Numbered from the stretch's first letter, positions 42,220 through 50,463 are shown. The stretch is DNA of 64,000 nucleotides from Haloterrigena salifodinae (GCF_003977755.1 NZ_RQWN01000002.1:806001-870000); one strand, 5' to 3'. The notes: generated from the letters alone by a model not told the origin. A program made the numbers and translations.

Positions 42220-43230
42220 TCAGAGCCCGCTGGAGACGGTCTCGAGCAATCGGAGCGCGGCCAGTAACAGCGCGAGCAACAGGACGATCCGTCGAATGAT
42301 GGCGCCCCGCGTCGTCCTGATTCGGGAGCGGTCGGAGGGGTGGAAGCCGACGGTCCAGAGGGTCGCGATGGCGCCGACGTTGATCGCGATGAGGTTGACG
42401 GCGACGACGACTAGAGACCCGAGCACCGCCGCGGGTTCGCCCCACGCGACGCCGACGCCGACCACGCCGATCGGCGGCATGATCGCGGCCGCGATCATCA
42501 CGCCGATGAGGTCCGTGATGCCGGTCGTCGTCATCCCAAGCCCGCCGGCGATGCCCGAACAGACCGCGACGGTCACCAGCAGCGACGGCGGGAGGCCGTG
42601 ACTGCCCAGTCCGAGGCTCGCATCGAGGTCGACCGCGGCGGTGACCACCGACGACGTCCGCGCGAACGCCGCGAACGCGAGCGCGCTGGCCATCGCCACG
42701 CCGATACCGGTGAGCTGGAGTTCGACGCCGCGGACGAACAGCCGGCGCTCGTCGAGGACGGTCGCGACACTCGAGGCCATCGCGGGACCGAGCAGGGGGG
42801 CGATCACCATCGCGCCGACCAGCACCGCCAGCGAGTCCAGCAGGACGCCGGTGGTGGCGACGACGCCGCTGATCGCCGTCATCGCGGCGAAGATGACCAG
42901 CGAGGGTAACTGTGAACGGGCCTTCGAGCGCAGTTCGCTCCGGGAGATTCGCTCGAAGGAGAGCCACTCGCCGCGTCGTTCGTTTGCGCCGTCCCACTCG
43001 TTGCCGACGATCGCCATCGGCTCCTCGACGACGATAGTGACGTTCCCGGCGACCGACTGAAGCTCGTCCACCAACGGTTCTACCGCGTGAGCGGGTGCGG
43101 GAACGGTGATCGTCCAGTCGTTGTCGTCGTCGTAACCGGCGAGGCTGTACTCGAGGTCGTGGCGGTCGATAACCGCTCTGACCTCGTCGGTCGTCGACTG
43201 CGAGTCGGTGAGCACCGTCAAGAGGCGCAT
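42220..43230 (-). CDS. DUF389 family membrane protein (TIGR00341 type)
   Basis: A 336-residue protein. The N-terminal cytosolic domain (MRLLTVLTDSQSTTDEVRAV to VEEPMAIVG, residues 1-85) is followed by about six membrane helices with the conserved block VLLDSLAVLVGAMVIAPLLG near 130-150 and GMTTTGITDLIGVMIAAAIM near 250. This is the DUF389 layout. Function is unknown; some relatives are linked to potassium or metal handling. The frame extends upstream, but MRLLTVLTD is the family start. It precedes the 42194 gene on the same strand by 25 bases. Confidence 0.88.
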   Translation of the reverse strand: MRLLTVLTDSQSTTDEVRAVIDRHDLEYSLAGYDDDNDWTITVPAPAHAVEPLVDELQSVAGNVTIVVEEPMAIVGNEWDGANERRGEWLSFERISRSELRSKARSQLPSLVIFAAMTAISGVVATTGVLLDSLAVLVGAMVIAPLLGPAMASSVATVLDERRLFVRGVELQLTGIGVAMASALAFAAFARTSSVVTAAVDLDASLGLGSHGLPPSLLVTVAVCSGIAGGLGMTTTGITDLIGVMIAAAIMPPIGVVGVGVAWGEPAAVLGSLVVVAVNLIAINVGAIATLWTVGFHPSDRSRIRTTRGAIIRRIVLLLALLLAALRLLETVSSGL

Positions 43231-43280
43231 GTTCGACGTTCGCGCTCCGGGAGCGGTCCCCCGATTCCCGTCGCGTTCGA

Positions 43281-43847
43281 TCACAGTATCGCGAGTGCAT
43301 CGGTTTCGGGGGTGGAGTCCTCGGGGTACGTTTGCGCGAGCAGCGACCGGACGATATCCCTGATCGTCGCCAACGGATCGGCGCGGCGCTCGCAGCACGA
43401 CCCGCCACACCGAGCGATCGGCCCGTCGGGCCCTTCGGCGTAGGTCAGGCGGCCGCTACACTCCGGACACCGCGGTTCGACGTGGGCGGCCATCCAGTCG
43501 ACGTCGAACCCGTCGCGAGCGAGTCGGTCTCCGAGGGCACACCAGACGATAACGTCGCGCTCTTGGCGGCCCGTCGCGCTCCGCTTGAGGCGGTCGAGAG
43601 CCAGCGCGGCGCGCCGATACAGTTCGTCGCTCTCGTCGCCGTGTCGGCGGTGACACCGCCGGAAGTAGGTCAGGAGCGCGCGCCTCGAGGAGCGGCGTTT
43701 CCCCGTCGTCAGTGGGGCCTCGAGGGTCGCGTTCGGCGAGAGGTCGTCGGACTGCGGGACGCGTTCGGGGCGCCCCCGGTCGTCGTAGTGGACCTCTCGC
43801 GAGAGAGATGCACCGCTGGTCGGACAGAATGCGTGTTTACCGATCAT
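43281..43847 (-). CDS. Haloarchaeal zinc-ribbon protein of unknown function
   Basis: A 188-residue protein. An N-terminal HAFCPTSGASLSREVHYDDRG may be a degenerate zinc knuckle. The middle is basic and helical (RSSRRALLTYFRRCHRRHGD). A C-terminal ribbon is formed by CPECSGRL, then CGGSCCERR. The function is unknown. It is divergent from the 44052 gene across an AT-rich region. The composition is typical of the genome. Confidence 0.68.
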   Translation of the reverse strand: MIGKHAFCPTSGASLSREVHYDDRGRPERVPQSDDLSPNATLEAPLTTGKRRSSRRALLTYFRRCHRRHGDESDELYRRAALALDRLKRSATGRQERDVIVWCALGDRLARDGFDVDWMAAHVEPRCPECSGRLTYAEGPDGPIARCGGSCCERRADPLATIRDIVRSLLAQTYPEDSTPETDALAIL

Positions 43848-43914
43848 CGTTAGGGGGGTCGATCGAACCGCAGTGGGATTCGACCGGGGACGGGCCTAGC
43901 AGTGCCAGTGGTAT

Positions 43915-44030
43915 AAGATGACACAATACTGAAACTCGCTAGAATAAATTTATGTACTCATAGGTTTCTTGAACTTACGGGCAGTATTTTGTATGGAATT
44001 CTTGGATATTTGTACAACTTATGAGTAGGT
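43915..44030. promoter_or_regulatory. AT-rich divergent intergenic region with inverted octamer
   Basis: This stretch between the divergent 43281-43847 and 44052 genes is unusually AT-rich. An inverted octamer occurs: tactcata at 43955-43962 and tatgagta at 44020-44027. The second copy lies about 28 bases before the ATG at 44052, where a TATA box would be, so it could be a combined promoter and operator. No gene is visible. Confidence 0.4.
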
Positions 44031-44051
44031 GAACCGTACGACGGATGCACC

Positions 44052-44495
44052 ATGCCAAGTGGTGATCTCATCTCCGTCGATTCGACCGACCGCGCGCCGT
44101 GGTACTGGTACGTCTTGATCGGCTATCCCGCGCTGAGTCTGCTCGGGATCGTCTCGCTGGCCCGACTGACCGGCGGCGGTTCGGTTCTGGCCACGAGTCT
44201 CGGCAGCGTCGCGCTGCTGATCGTCGTCGCCGCCGCCGGCGCCGTCACGCTGCCCGCGATCTGGCGCGACATCGAGTTCGTCGAGACCCAAACCGACGCG
44301 TGGACGCCCGACCGGCAGATCTACGTCGGCGCGGCCGTCGCCGCGCCGCTGTTCCTCGGCCTGCTGTCCGGACTGGCGGCCGGGTTCAGCGTCGCGCTCG
44401 CGATCGCTCTCGTCGCCTTCCTCCTCTCGACGGTCTCCGTCTGCGTGGCCTATCTCTACAATCGCCATCGAACGGTCGGACTGATGGCTCGCTGA
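44052..44495 (+). CDS. Four-helix membrane protein of unknown function
   Basis: A 147-residue protein with four hydrophobic segments: WYWYVLIGYPALSLLGIVSL, VALLIVVAAAGAVTLPAI, VGAAVAAPLFLGLLSGLAA and LAIALVAFLLSTVSVCVAYL. A conserved-looking acidic loop (DIEFVETQTDAWTPDRQ) lies between helices two and three. I do not recognise the family. The gene is transcribed away from the AT-rich regulatory region. Confidence 0.65.
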   Translation: MPSGDLISVDSTDRAPWYWYVLIGYPALSLLGIVSLARLTGGGSVLATSLGSVALLIVVAAAGAVTLPAIWRDIEFVETQTDAWTPDRQIYVGAAVAAPLFLGLLSGLAAGFSVALAIALVAFLLSTVSVCVAYLYNRHRTVGLMAR

Positions 44496-44819
44496 GGACG
44501 GCGCGTCGACGCCTCGGCCGCCACGCGACCGAGTCCGCTGAAAACCCCCTGCACTGGCCGCTTCCGGACCGTCCGCGCCGCGAGACGAACGATCGATCAC
44601 ATGTCCGCTCGCGCCCGACGCTCCGGGTCGTCGGTGCACATTCTCTAGGTTTCGTCCATATTTTTACGCCATAATCTATTAGGCTTCGATGTCGGAAGGC
44701 CCGGACGACGCGCCCTCGGCGCGAATGACCTCCCGGCCCGCCAGCACAGTCGCCACTATCCGCTGGCGGCCCGTCTCGACGCGCCGTTCGATCGGCGACT
44801 CCGTTCTCGTTACTCCACT
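44496..44819. other. Intergenic stretch without a convincing gene
   Basis: No gene in the usual sense is seen. An AT-rich block (ccatatttttacgccataatctatt, 44657-44682) could be a promoter or terminator remnant. On the minus strand, residues read from about 44813 to 44679 (VETGRQRIVATVLAGREVI) resemble the C-terminal strand of amidohydrolases, but the upstream part is antisense to the permease gene; this may be a gene relic. Confidence 0.3.
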
Positions 44820-46334
44820 ATGCACGCAGTCATCCACCCGGTTACCGACGCCTACAGCCTCGTGGCCGCGCAGACGCGACTGCTCGTCTCGCTGGTGGTA
44901 GCGACGGTCGACCACGGACCGATCCCTCTCGCCGCGAGCGCTCGCGGGCCGCCACTCGGTATCGGACCCGTCTCCCCGGCTCCGAACGAAGGGAGCCTCG
45001 AGTTCGCGGCCCGACTCGCCGGCCTGCTCGGCGCGGTCCTGTTACGGCTCCTCGAGGCCGCGATCATCGCCTTCGAGATGGCCTGGGAGACGTGGTGGGC
45101 GCTCGTCCTCGGATTCACGATCACCGGCGCGGTCCAGGAGTTCGTCTCCGAAGACCGGCTCACCGACTACCTCGGCGACGACGGCTGGCGCGAGGTCGGC
45201 TACGGGGCCCTCTTCGGCGCGTCATCCTCGAGTTGCTCGTTCTCCGCGGTGGCGACGACCCGGTCGCTGTTCACTAAGGGTGCATCGGCCGCGGCCAGTC
45301 TAGGTGCGTTCCAGTTCGCGAGCACGGACCTCGTGCTCGAACTCGCGCTGGTCGTCACGCTCCTGCTGGGCTGGCAGTTCGCCGCGGCGGAGATCGTCGG
45401 CGGCCTCGTCGCCGTCGGCGTCCTCGCGGTGGTGTACCGACGGTTCGTCCCCCAATCGTGGATCGAACGCGCTCGAGCACACGCGCGGGCGCTACAGGAG
45501 ATCGAGTGTGCGACCTGTGGGATGGCCGTGGATCCGACCGACGAGGAGACCATCGCGGCCGAGTTCGACGGCGAGCGGCGACACTTCTGCTGTGGCGGCT
45601 GTCGCAACGCGTATGATCCGTCGACCGATCGCGACCCCGTTACAGCGGGCCCCGAACTGCTGTCGGGCGACCGCTGGCGGTCGGCGACCGCGAACGCGAT
45701 CCGCGAATGGGACATGCTCTGGCGGGACGTCGTCCTCGGTTTCGCCATCGCCGGCCTGCTGGCTGCGTTCGTGCCGACCGCGTGGTGGACCGCCGTCTTC
45801 GGCGTCGGCGCCGAGGGCAGCGTCCTGCGGCTCGTTTCGAACGTCGTCCTCGGCGCCATCGTCGGCGTGGTGACGTTCCTCTGTTCGGTCGGCAACGTCC
45901 CCTTCGCGGTCGTGCTCTGGCAGAACGGCGTCTCCTTCGGCGGCGTGCTCGCGTTCATCTTCGCGGATCTGGTGATCCTGCCGCTGGTCCGCACCTACCG
46001 GCGATACTACGGCACCCGGATGGCCGCCGTGATCGCCGTCGCGTTCTTCCTCGCGGCGGTCGTCGCCGGCCTCGTCGTCGAACTCGTCTTCGGCGGGCTC
46101 GGCCTCGTCCCGCCCGCGGGCGCGGCCGGCGGCACGGTGTCGGGGACGTACACGGCACTGTTCAACGTCGTCGCCGTCCCGATCTTCGCCGTACAGGTGT
46201 ACGTCGCCCTCGAGCCCGAACAGCGCGTCCGCATCGGAAACCGCCTCGCACCCCACATCGCCGGGATCGTCATCCGCACCCAGCAGTTCCTCGAGCGGAT
46301 CGCCTACGCGCTCGAGGACCGCGGGCTGAAGTAA
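44820..46334 (+). CDS. Permease (DUF318/ArsP-like) with an internal YHS/TRASH-like metal domain
   Basis: A 504-residue membrane protein. The first permease half has the family motif FGASSSSCSFSAVATTRSLF near residues 132-151. The second half has VTFLCSVGNVPFAVVLWQNG near 360. Between them, after a basic linker, lies a soluble insert with CATCGMAVDPTDEET (Cys230, 233) and HFCCGGCRNAYD (Cys257, 258, 261), which is a YHS/TRASH-type metal-binding unit. DUF318 permeases export organoarsenicals or other compounds. The metal unit suggests copper or a similar ion, which may link it to the copper-dependent oxidase downstream. The role is inferred. Confidence 0.8.
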   Translation: MHAVIHPVTDAYSLVAAQTRLLVSLVVATVDHGPIPLAASARGPPLGIGPVSPAPNEGSLEFAARLAGLLGAVLLRLLEAAIIAFEMAWETWWALVLGFTITGAVQEFVSEDRLTDYLGDDGWREVGYGALFGASSSSCSFSAVATTRSLFTKGASAAASLGAFQFASTDLVLELALVVTLLLGWQFAAAEIVGGLVAVGVLAVVYRRFVPQSWIERARAHARALQEIECATCGMAVDPTDEETIAAEFDGERRHFCCGGCRNAYDPSTDRDPVTAGPELLSGDRWRSATANAIREWDMLWRDVVLGFAIAGLLAAFVPTAWWTAVFGVGAEGSVLRLVSNVVLGAIVGVVTFLCSVGNVPFAVVLWQNGVSFGGVLAFIFADLVILPLVRTYRRYYGTRMAAVIAVAFFLAAVVAGLVVELVFGGLGLVPPAGAAGGTVSGTYTALFNVVAVPIFAVQVYVALEPEQRVRIGNRLAPHIAGIVIRTQQFLERIAYALEDRGLK

Positions 46335-46411
46335 GGTCTCGACCGCCGACCGGTTGCCGACGTTCGACCGCCGCGAGCCGATCGCGATAGCCGTCTCTCG
46401 TTCCAGTATCC

Positions 46412-47824
46412 ATGACCCAACACCCGACAGACGCCGCCGACCGCACCGATCCGATCCGGATCGTCTGTCTCGTCGCGCTCGCGACGAGCCACGGGCTGAT
46501 CCGCCTCGCCGAACGATACCTCCCCGAGTTCGTCGTCGCGATCGGCTCCGGGCCGATCGTCGCCGGCGCGCTGGTGTCGCTCGGACTGGGCGTCGCCGTC
46601 GCGGCGTCCCGGCGCTCGAGCGACGCCGACGCCGGTCCGACGAGCGACCTCGCGCCCGCCGCGGCCGCGGTGGCGTCGGTGCTCGTCGCCGCGGTCGGCC
46701 TCCTCGCGTGGGCGGGTGCGCCGACGCTCGACGCCCTGCTGGGAACGCCGCTGTCGGCGCTGGGGTGGCTCGCGGTCGGGATCGTCCTCCTGCAAGCGTG
46801 GTACGTCCGCGGCCCCGTGCGGGACCTGTGGCCGACCGATACGCGCGCGGCGGCACCGCCCTCGAGCGCGGTGCCCGCCCGCGACGAGACGTCGATCCGG
46901 CGCGGTGCCATCGACGGGCGACGAACGTGGATCGTCGTCGGCGCGCTCGGCCTCGCCGCGGCGGCCGTGTTCGCGGCGGCCGCCGTCGCGAGCGCCGGCG
47001 GAGTCCGCGCGGGCTTCACAATCGTCGCCGCGACCGGTGCCGCGGTCACCCTCGTCGGCGCGGTCGCGCTGGGGTCTGCGGGGGAACGAACGTCGACCCT
47101 CGCCGGGAGAGTGCTCGGCGATGGCCTCGCGGAGGGCAACCGAGACGGCGAGAGTGAGACGCACAGGGACGAGACGACCACCGCTGCGCCGGCCGACGCG
47201 GAGTCCCCGCTCGGCGCGGTCAGCAGCGCCGCCTCGAGGCTCCCCGACCGCCGCCGCTGGGCGGTCATCGGCGACGCTCTCGTTCGGGTCGCCCTCGCCG
47301 GGAGCTGGCCGTTCCTGATCCTGCTGGTCGTCGAGTACCGTTCGATCGGGCTCTCGATCGGCGGCCTCTCGCTGGCGCCGGCCGCCGTCTTCGGCCTGTT
47401 CGTCCTCGCGGAGGCCGCGGGCGCGGTCGTCGGCGCGGTCGCCGCCCCCGCCCTCGCCTCGCGGCTCGACCGGCGCGCGGTGCTGGCCGTCGGTCTCGCC
47501 GTCGTCTCGCTGCTCCCGATGGGGCTCGTGGCGGCCCCGTCCAACGCCGGTATCGTCGCCGTCCTGTTCGCGCTGCTGGGCTGTCGGACGGCGATCGAAC
47601 CGCTCCGGCCGACCGTCGGCGAGAGCGCTCGCGTCGCCCCAGTTCCCGGCCCGCGGCTCCCCGACGCGGTCGGGACGGCGGTGCAGGTCGCCGTCGTCCC
47701 CGCACCGCTGATCGGCGGCCTCCTGTACGCGGTCGATCCAATCTTCGCGTTCACTATCGCGACGACGGTCGGCCTGCTGGGCGTTCGCGAACTGGGGCGG
47801 GCGTTCGCGTTCGGACGGCCGTGA
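46412..47824 (+). CDS. MFS-like membrane transporter
   Basis: A 470-residue protein with about twelve hydrophobic segments. A long acidic cytosolic loop (SETHRDETTTAAPADAESPL) lies between the two halves. The second half has a regular MFS-like pattern: VALAGSWPFLILLVVEYRSI, ASRLDRRAVLAVGLAVVSLL and VGTAVQVAVVPAPLIGGLLY. There is no specific substrate signature. The stop overlaps the oxidase start by GTGA, so the two are co-translated. It may move a metal or cofactor for the oxidase, but this is speculation. Confidence 0.68.
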   Translation: MTQHPTDAADRTDPIRIVCLVALATSHGLIRLAERYLPEFVVAIGSGPIVAGALVSLGLGVAVAASRRSSDADAGPTSDLAPAAAAVASVLVAAVGLLAWAGAPTLDALLGTPLSALGWLAVGIVLLQAWYVRGPVRDLWPTDTRAAAPPSSAVPARDETSIRRGAIDGRRTWIVVGALGLAAAAVFAAAAVASAGGVRAGFTIVAATGAAVTLVGAVALGSAGERTSTLAGRVLGDGLAEGNRDGESETHRDETTTAAPADAESPLGAVSSAASRLPDRRRWAVIGDALVRVALAGSWPFLILLVVEYRSIGLSIGGLSLAPAAVFGLFVLAEAAGAVVGAVAAPALASRLDRRAVLAVGLAVVSLLPMGLVAAPSNAGIVAVLFALLGCRTAIEPLRPTVGESARVAPVPGPRLPDAVGTAVQVAVVPAPLIGGLLYAVDPIFAFTIATTVGLLGVRELGRAFAFGRP

Positions 47825-49320
47825 CCCGATCGACCGGTCGGCCGAACGTCGATCACCGACGGCTCGCCCGCTGGCACCTCGTGCTGGCGCTGGTGATGGG
47901 GCTGTGGGGCGGGCTCGACGCGCTGTTCCTGCGAACGGCGCTGGTCACTCCGACTCTCGGTCGGTTGACGGCCGAGACCTACAATGCCTTCTTCACGACC
48001 CACGGGCTGACGATGCTGTTCCTGTTCGCGCTGCCGGCGATCTGGGGCGTGGCCTACGTCGCCGTCCCCCCGCTGATCGAGGCCGACGACGTCGCCGCGC
48101 CGACCCTCGGCGCGGTCGCGTTCTGGCTGCAGGTCCCCGCGGCGCTGTCGATTCGGGCGGGCACGATCGGCGGCATCCTCGGCCTGGCGGGCCTCGAGCC
48201 GGTCGCCAGCGGGTGGACGCTGTATCCGCCGCTGAGCGTGCTGTCGGCGAACCCAGCCGTCGACGCCCTCCTCGCTGGACTCGCGCTGGTCGCCGTCGGG
48301 ACGACGCTGACGGCGTGGACGCTCCTCTGCACGATTCTGCGCGAGCGTGAGGTCCGATGGCTCGAGGTAGACACGTTCACGTGGACGGTGCTGACCGCCG
48401 CGGTGATGTCTCTGCTGGCGTTTCCGGTGCTAGCGACGACGGTCGCGCTCGTTCTCGCGGATCGGACGCTCGCCACCGGGTTCCTCCTCGGCGGCGGCGG
48501 GCCGCTGGTCTGGCAACACCTGTTCTGGTTCTTCGCCCATCCGCTGGTGTACATCGTGGTGTTGCCCCCGATGGGAATCGTCAGCCACGTGCTGCCGCGG
48601 TTCGCCGGCCGGCAGCTGTTCGGCCACCGCTCGTCCGTCTACTCGACGCTCGCGATCGGCGTCGTCTCGTTCACCGTCTGGGCCCACCACATGTTCGTGA
48701 CCGGACTGAGCCTCCCCGTGCGGACGGTCTTCATGTTCACGACGCTGGCGGTGGCGCTCCCGAGCTCCGCGAAACTCTGTACGTGGCTCGTGACGCTATG
48801 GGGCGGTTCGATCCGGTACACCGCGCCGATGGTTGCGTCCCTCGCCGCCGTCGGCTTCTTCGTCGTCGGCGGCGTCACCGGCGTCTTCCTCGCCGCCGTG
48901 CCGATCAACGTCCGCTACACCGGGACCTACTACGTCGTCGCGCACTTCCACCTGCTGCTCGCCGGCTTCGTCGCGCTCGCGCTCGTCGCCGGGGTCTACT
49001 ACTGGTTCCCCCTGCTCACCGGCCGGCGCCTCGAGCCGGGGCTGGCCCGCCTGCACGTCTGGCTCACGGTCGTCGGCGTCGCGGTGACCTTCGGAGCGCT
49101 CCTGCTCGTCGGCCTCGCACAACTCCCGCGGCGCGTCGCGACCTATCCGGCGGCGTACGCGCCGCTGCACCAACTGGCGACCGTCGGCGCCTACGTGATC
49201 GCCGCCGGCCAGGCCGTCTTCCTCGCGAACCTCGCCCGGTCGCTGTGGCTCGGCGGGCCCGACCCCGACGATCCGTGGGCCCTCGAATCGGGGCCGTCGC
49301 ACACACGCGAATGGAAATAA
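47821..49320 (+). CDS. Heme-copper oxidase subunit I, divergent
   Basis: A 499-residue protein with about twelve helices. All metal ligands are present: His61 (TTHGLTMLF) and His377 (VVAHFHLLL) for the low-spin heme, His375 for the high-spin heme, and His240, His289 and His290 (WAHHMF) for copper B. Tyr244 follows His240 by four residues, as in the cross-linked Tyr. However, HPLVYI replaces HPEVYI, and the residue pair before the His is Phe-Ala, not Tyr-Ser, so neither known D-channel gate is present. Lys318 (SSAKLC) keeps the K-channel. No subunit II gene is next to it. It starts with GTG overlapping the upstream gene. Confidence 0.9.
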   Translation: MTRSTGRPNVDHRRLARWHLVLALVMGLWGGLDALFLRTALVTPTLGRLTAETYNAFFTTHGLTMLFLFALPAIWGVAYVAVPPLIEADDVAAPTLGAVAFWLQVPAALSIRAGTIGGILGLAGLEPVASGWTLYPPLSVLSANPAVDALLAGLALVAVGTTLTAWTLLCTILREREVRWLEVDTFTWTVLTAAVMSLLAFPVLATTVALVLADRTLATGFLLGGGGPLVWQHLFWFFAHPLVYIVVLPPMGIVSHVLPRFAGRQLFGHRSSVYSTLAIGVVSFTVWAHHMFVTGLSLPVRTVFMFTTLAVALPSSAKLCTWLVTLWGGSIRYTAPMVASLAAVGFFVVGGVTGVFLAAVPINVRYTGTYYVVAHFHLLLAGFVALALVAGVYYWFPLLTGRRLEPGLARLHVWLTVVGVAVTFGALLLVGLAQLPRRVATYPAAYAPLHQLATVGAYVIAAGQAVFLANLARSLWLGGPDPDDPWALESGPSHTREWK

Positions 49321-49503
49321 TTGCGCCGTCCCGTTCCGTCGTCGAGCCGACCAACTCCGACTCGAGTCCGCGCTCCCTGACGACCGAGTACGCCGATTGT
49401 CGCCCGCGATCGAACCGCGCCGCCGCTCGAGCGAGTCGCATCGCCCGCCAGCCACCGCAACTGCGTGCGGTCCGCAGACCTACGCAGCGCTCCACATTCA
49501 CCC

Positions 49504-49830
49504 ATGTCAACCACTGCAAGCACCGACGTCGCACTGATGCTCCTGCAACTGATCGCGGTGACGATTCCCGCGACCGTCGTCCTGATCGAACAGTTACGTC
49601 GGTCAGGGAACCTCGAGTGGCAGTTCCGGAAGCTGAGCTTCGGGCTCGTACTCTCGAGTATCGGGCTGTTGCTCGCGGCCGCGACCGCCGTGATGGCCTA
49701 CTTCGTCGCGAGCCTCCAGCTATCGGCCGCCATTTACGCCGGACTGATTCTCGTGATCCTCGGGTTGCCGCCCCTCGGGGCGTTCGTCGCCGTTCTCTAC
49801 CGCGAACACCGGCTGGAGTTTGGTCCCTGA
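49504..49830 (+). CDS. Small three-helix membrane protein
   Basis: A 108-residue protein with hydrophobic segments at LMLLQLIAVTIPATVVLI, FGLVLSSIGLLLAAATAVMA and AIYAGLILVILGLPPLGAFVA. The loop RRSGNLEWQFRKLS is basic. I do not recognise it. It lies 184 bases after the oxidase and may be an accessory membrane subunit. It ends about ten bases before the tRNA-like segment. Confidence 0.6.
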   Translation: MSTTASTDVALMLLQLIAVTIPATVVLIEQLRRSGNLEWQFRKLSFGLVLSSIGLLLAAATAVMAYFVASLQLSAAIYAGLILVILGLPPLGAFVAVLYREHRLEFGP

Positions 49831-49838
49831 AGGCCCTC

Positions 49839-49886
49839 GCTACGTCCGGACTCGGCCGGTTGCGGGTTCGACTCCCGCGCGTAGCT
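49839..49886 (+). other. tRNA-like acceptor and T-arm structure (tRNA remnant)
   Basis: The sequence ggttcgactcc (49865-49875) matches the tRNA box B consensus exactly. A five-base-pair T stem (gcggg / cccgc, 49862-49866 and 49874-49878) surrounds a seven-base loop. Bases 49839-49845 (gctacgt) pair with 49879-49885 (gcgtagc) as a seven-pair acceptor stem with one wobble pair. Only 16 bases, with a small ccgg/ccgg stem, take the place of the D and anticodon arms. No anticodon is present, so it cannot be a working tRNA. It may be a deleted tRNA gene, an attachment-site remnant or a tRNA-like RNA. Confidence 0.55.
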
Positions 49887-49915
49887 TCGGCGGCTTCGCC
49901 GCCGGTGACGAACCG

Positions 49916-50281
49916 ATGCCCAGCCACCCACCGAGCGACACCGACGACAGTACCGAACCGATCTCCGACGAGCACGCGGAGCCGCGGCCGCTGGCGAACC
50001 TGACCGGGTTCAAACGCGATCAGCTGTTCGTCATCCGAATGCTCGCCGAGCGAAACCCTCACGGACTCGTCATCAAGGACAAACTCGACTGTTACTACGA
50101 CGAGGAGATCAACCAGGGCCGACTCTACCAGAACCTGAGCGAACTCGTCGAAGAGGGCTACGTCGAGAAACACCCTCTCGACGGGCGAACCAACGCCTAT
50201 CGTCCGAGCACGCGCGCCAACAGGCGCCTCGAGGAACACCACGAGTGGGAGCGCCGCTGCCTCTGCTGTGAGTCCCCATGA
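49916..50281 (+). CDS. PadR family transcriptional regulator
   Basis: A 121-residue protein. The N-terminal 30 residues are acidic and disordered, then the PadR winged helix follows: LTGFKRDQLFVIRMLAERNP, HGLVIKDKLDCYYDEEINQG, RLYQNLSELVEEGYVEKHPL, DGRTNAYRPSTRANRRLE. A final CLCCESP may bind metal. The C-terminal dimerisation helix of PadR is short here. It lies upstream of the glutamate-dehydrogenase-like gene and downstream of the oxidase block, and might regulate either. Confidence 0.85.
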   Translation: MPSHPPSDTDDSTEPISDEHAEPRPLANLTGFKRDQLFVIRMLAERNPHGLVIKDKLDCYYDEEINQGRLYQNLSELVEEGYVEKHPLDGRTNAYRPSTRANRRLEEHHEWERRCLCCESP

Positions 50282-50463
50282 CAGTCGCGCTCCCGCGGCG
50301 ATCGCACCGACGGCGTTCGCCGCCGGGCGCGGTCGCGCGTTCCCGGACTGACACCGGATCGTCCGTTCTGAGTGTGCACAGTGATCGTATCGATCGAACT
50401 CTCCGAATAGACCGACGTCTGCCGAGCGGGTCGGTCGAACACAACCGCGTTGACCCTGACACG

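Noticed and set aside
44689-44901. Plus-strand frame before the permease
   Set aside because: Ser/Arg-rich product without motif, overlapping the permease start in another frame.
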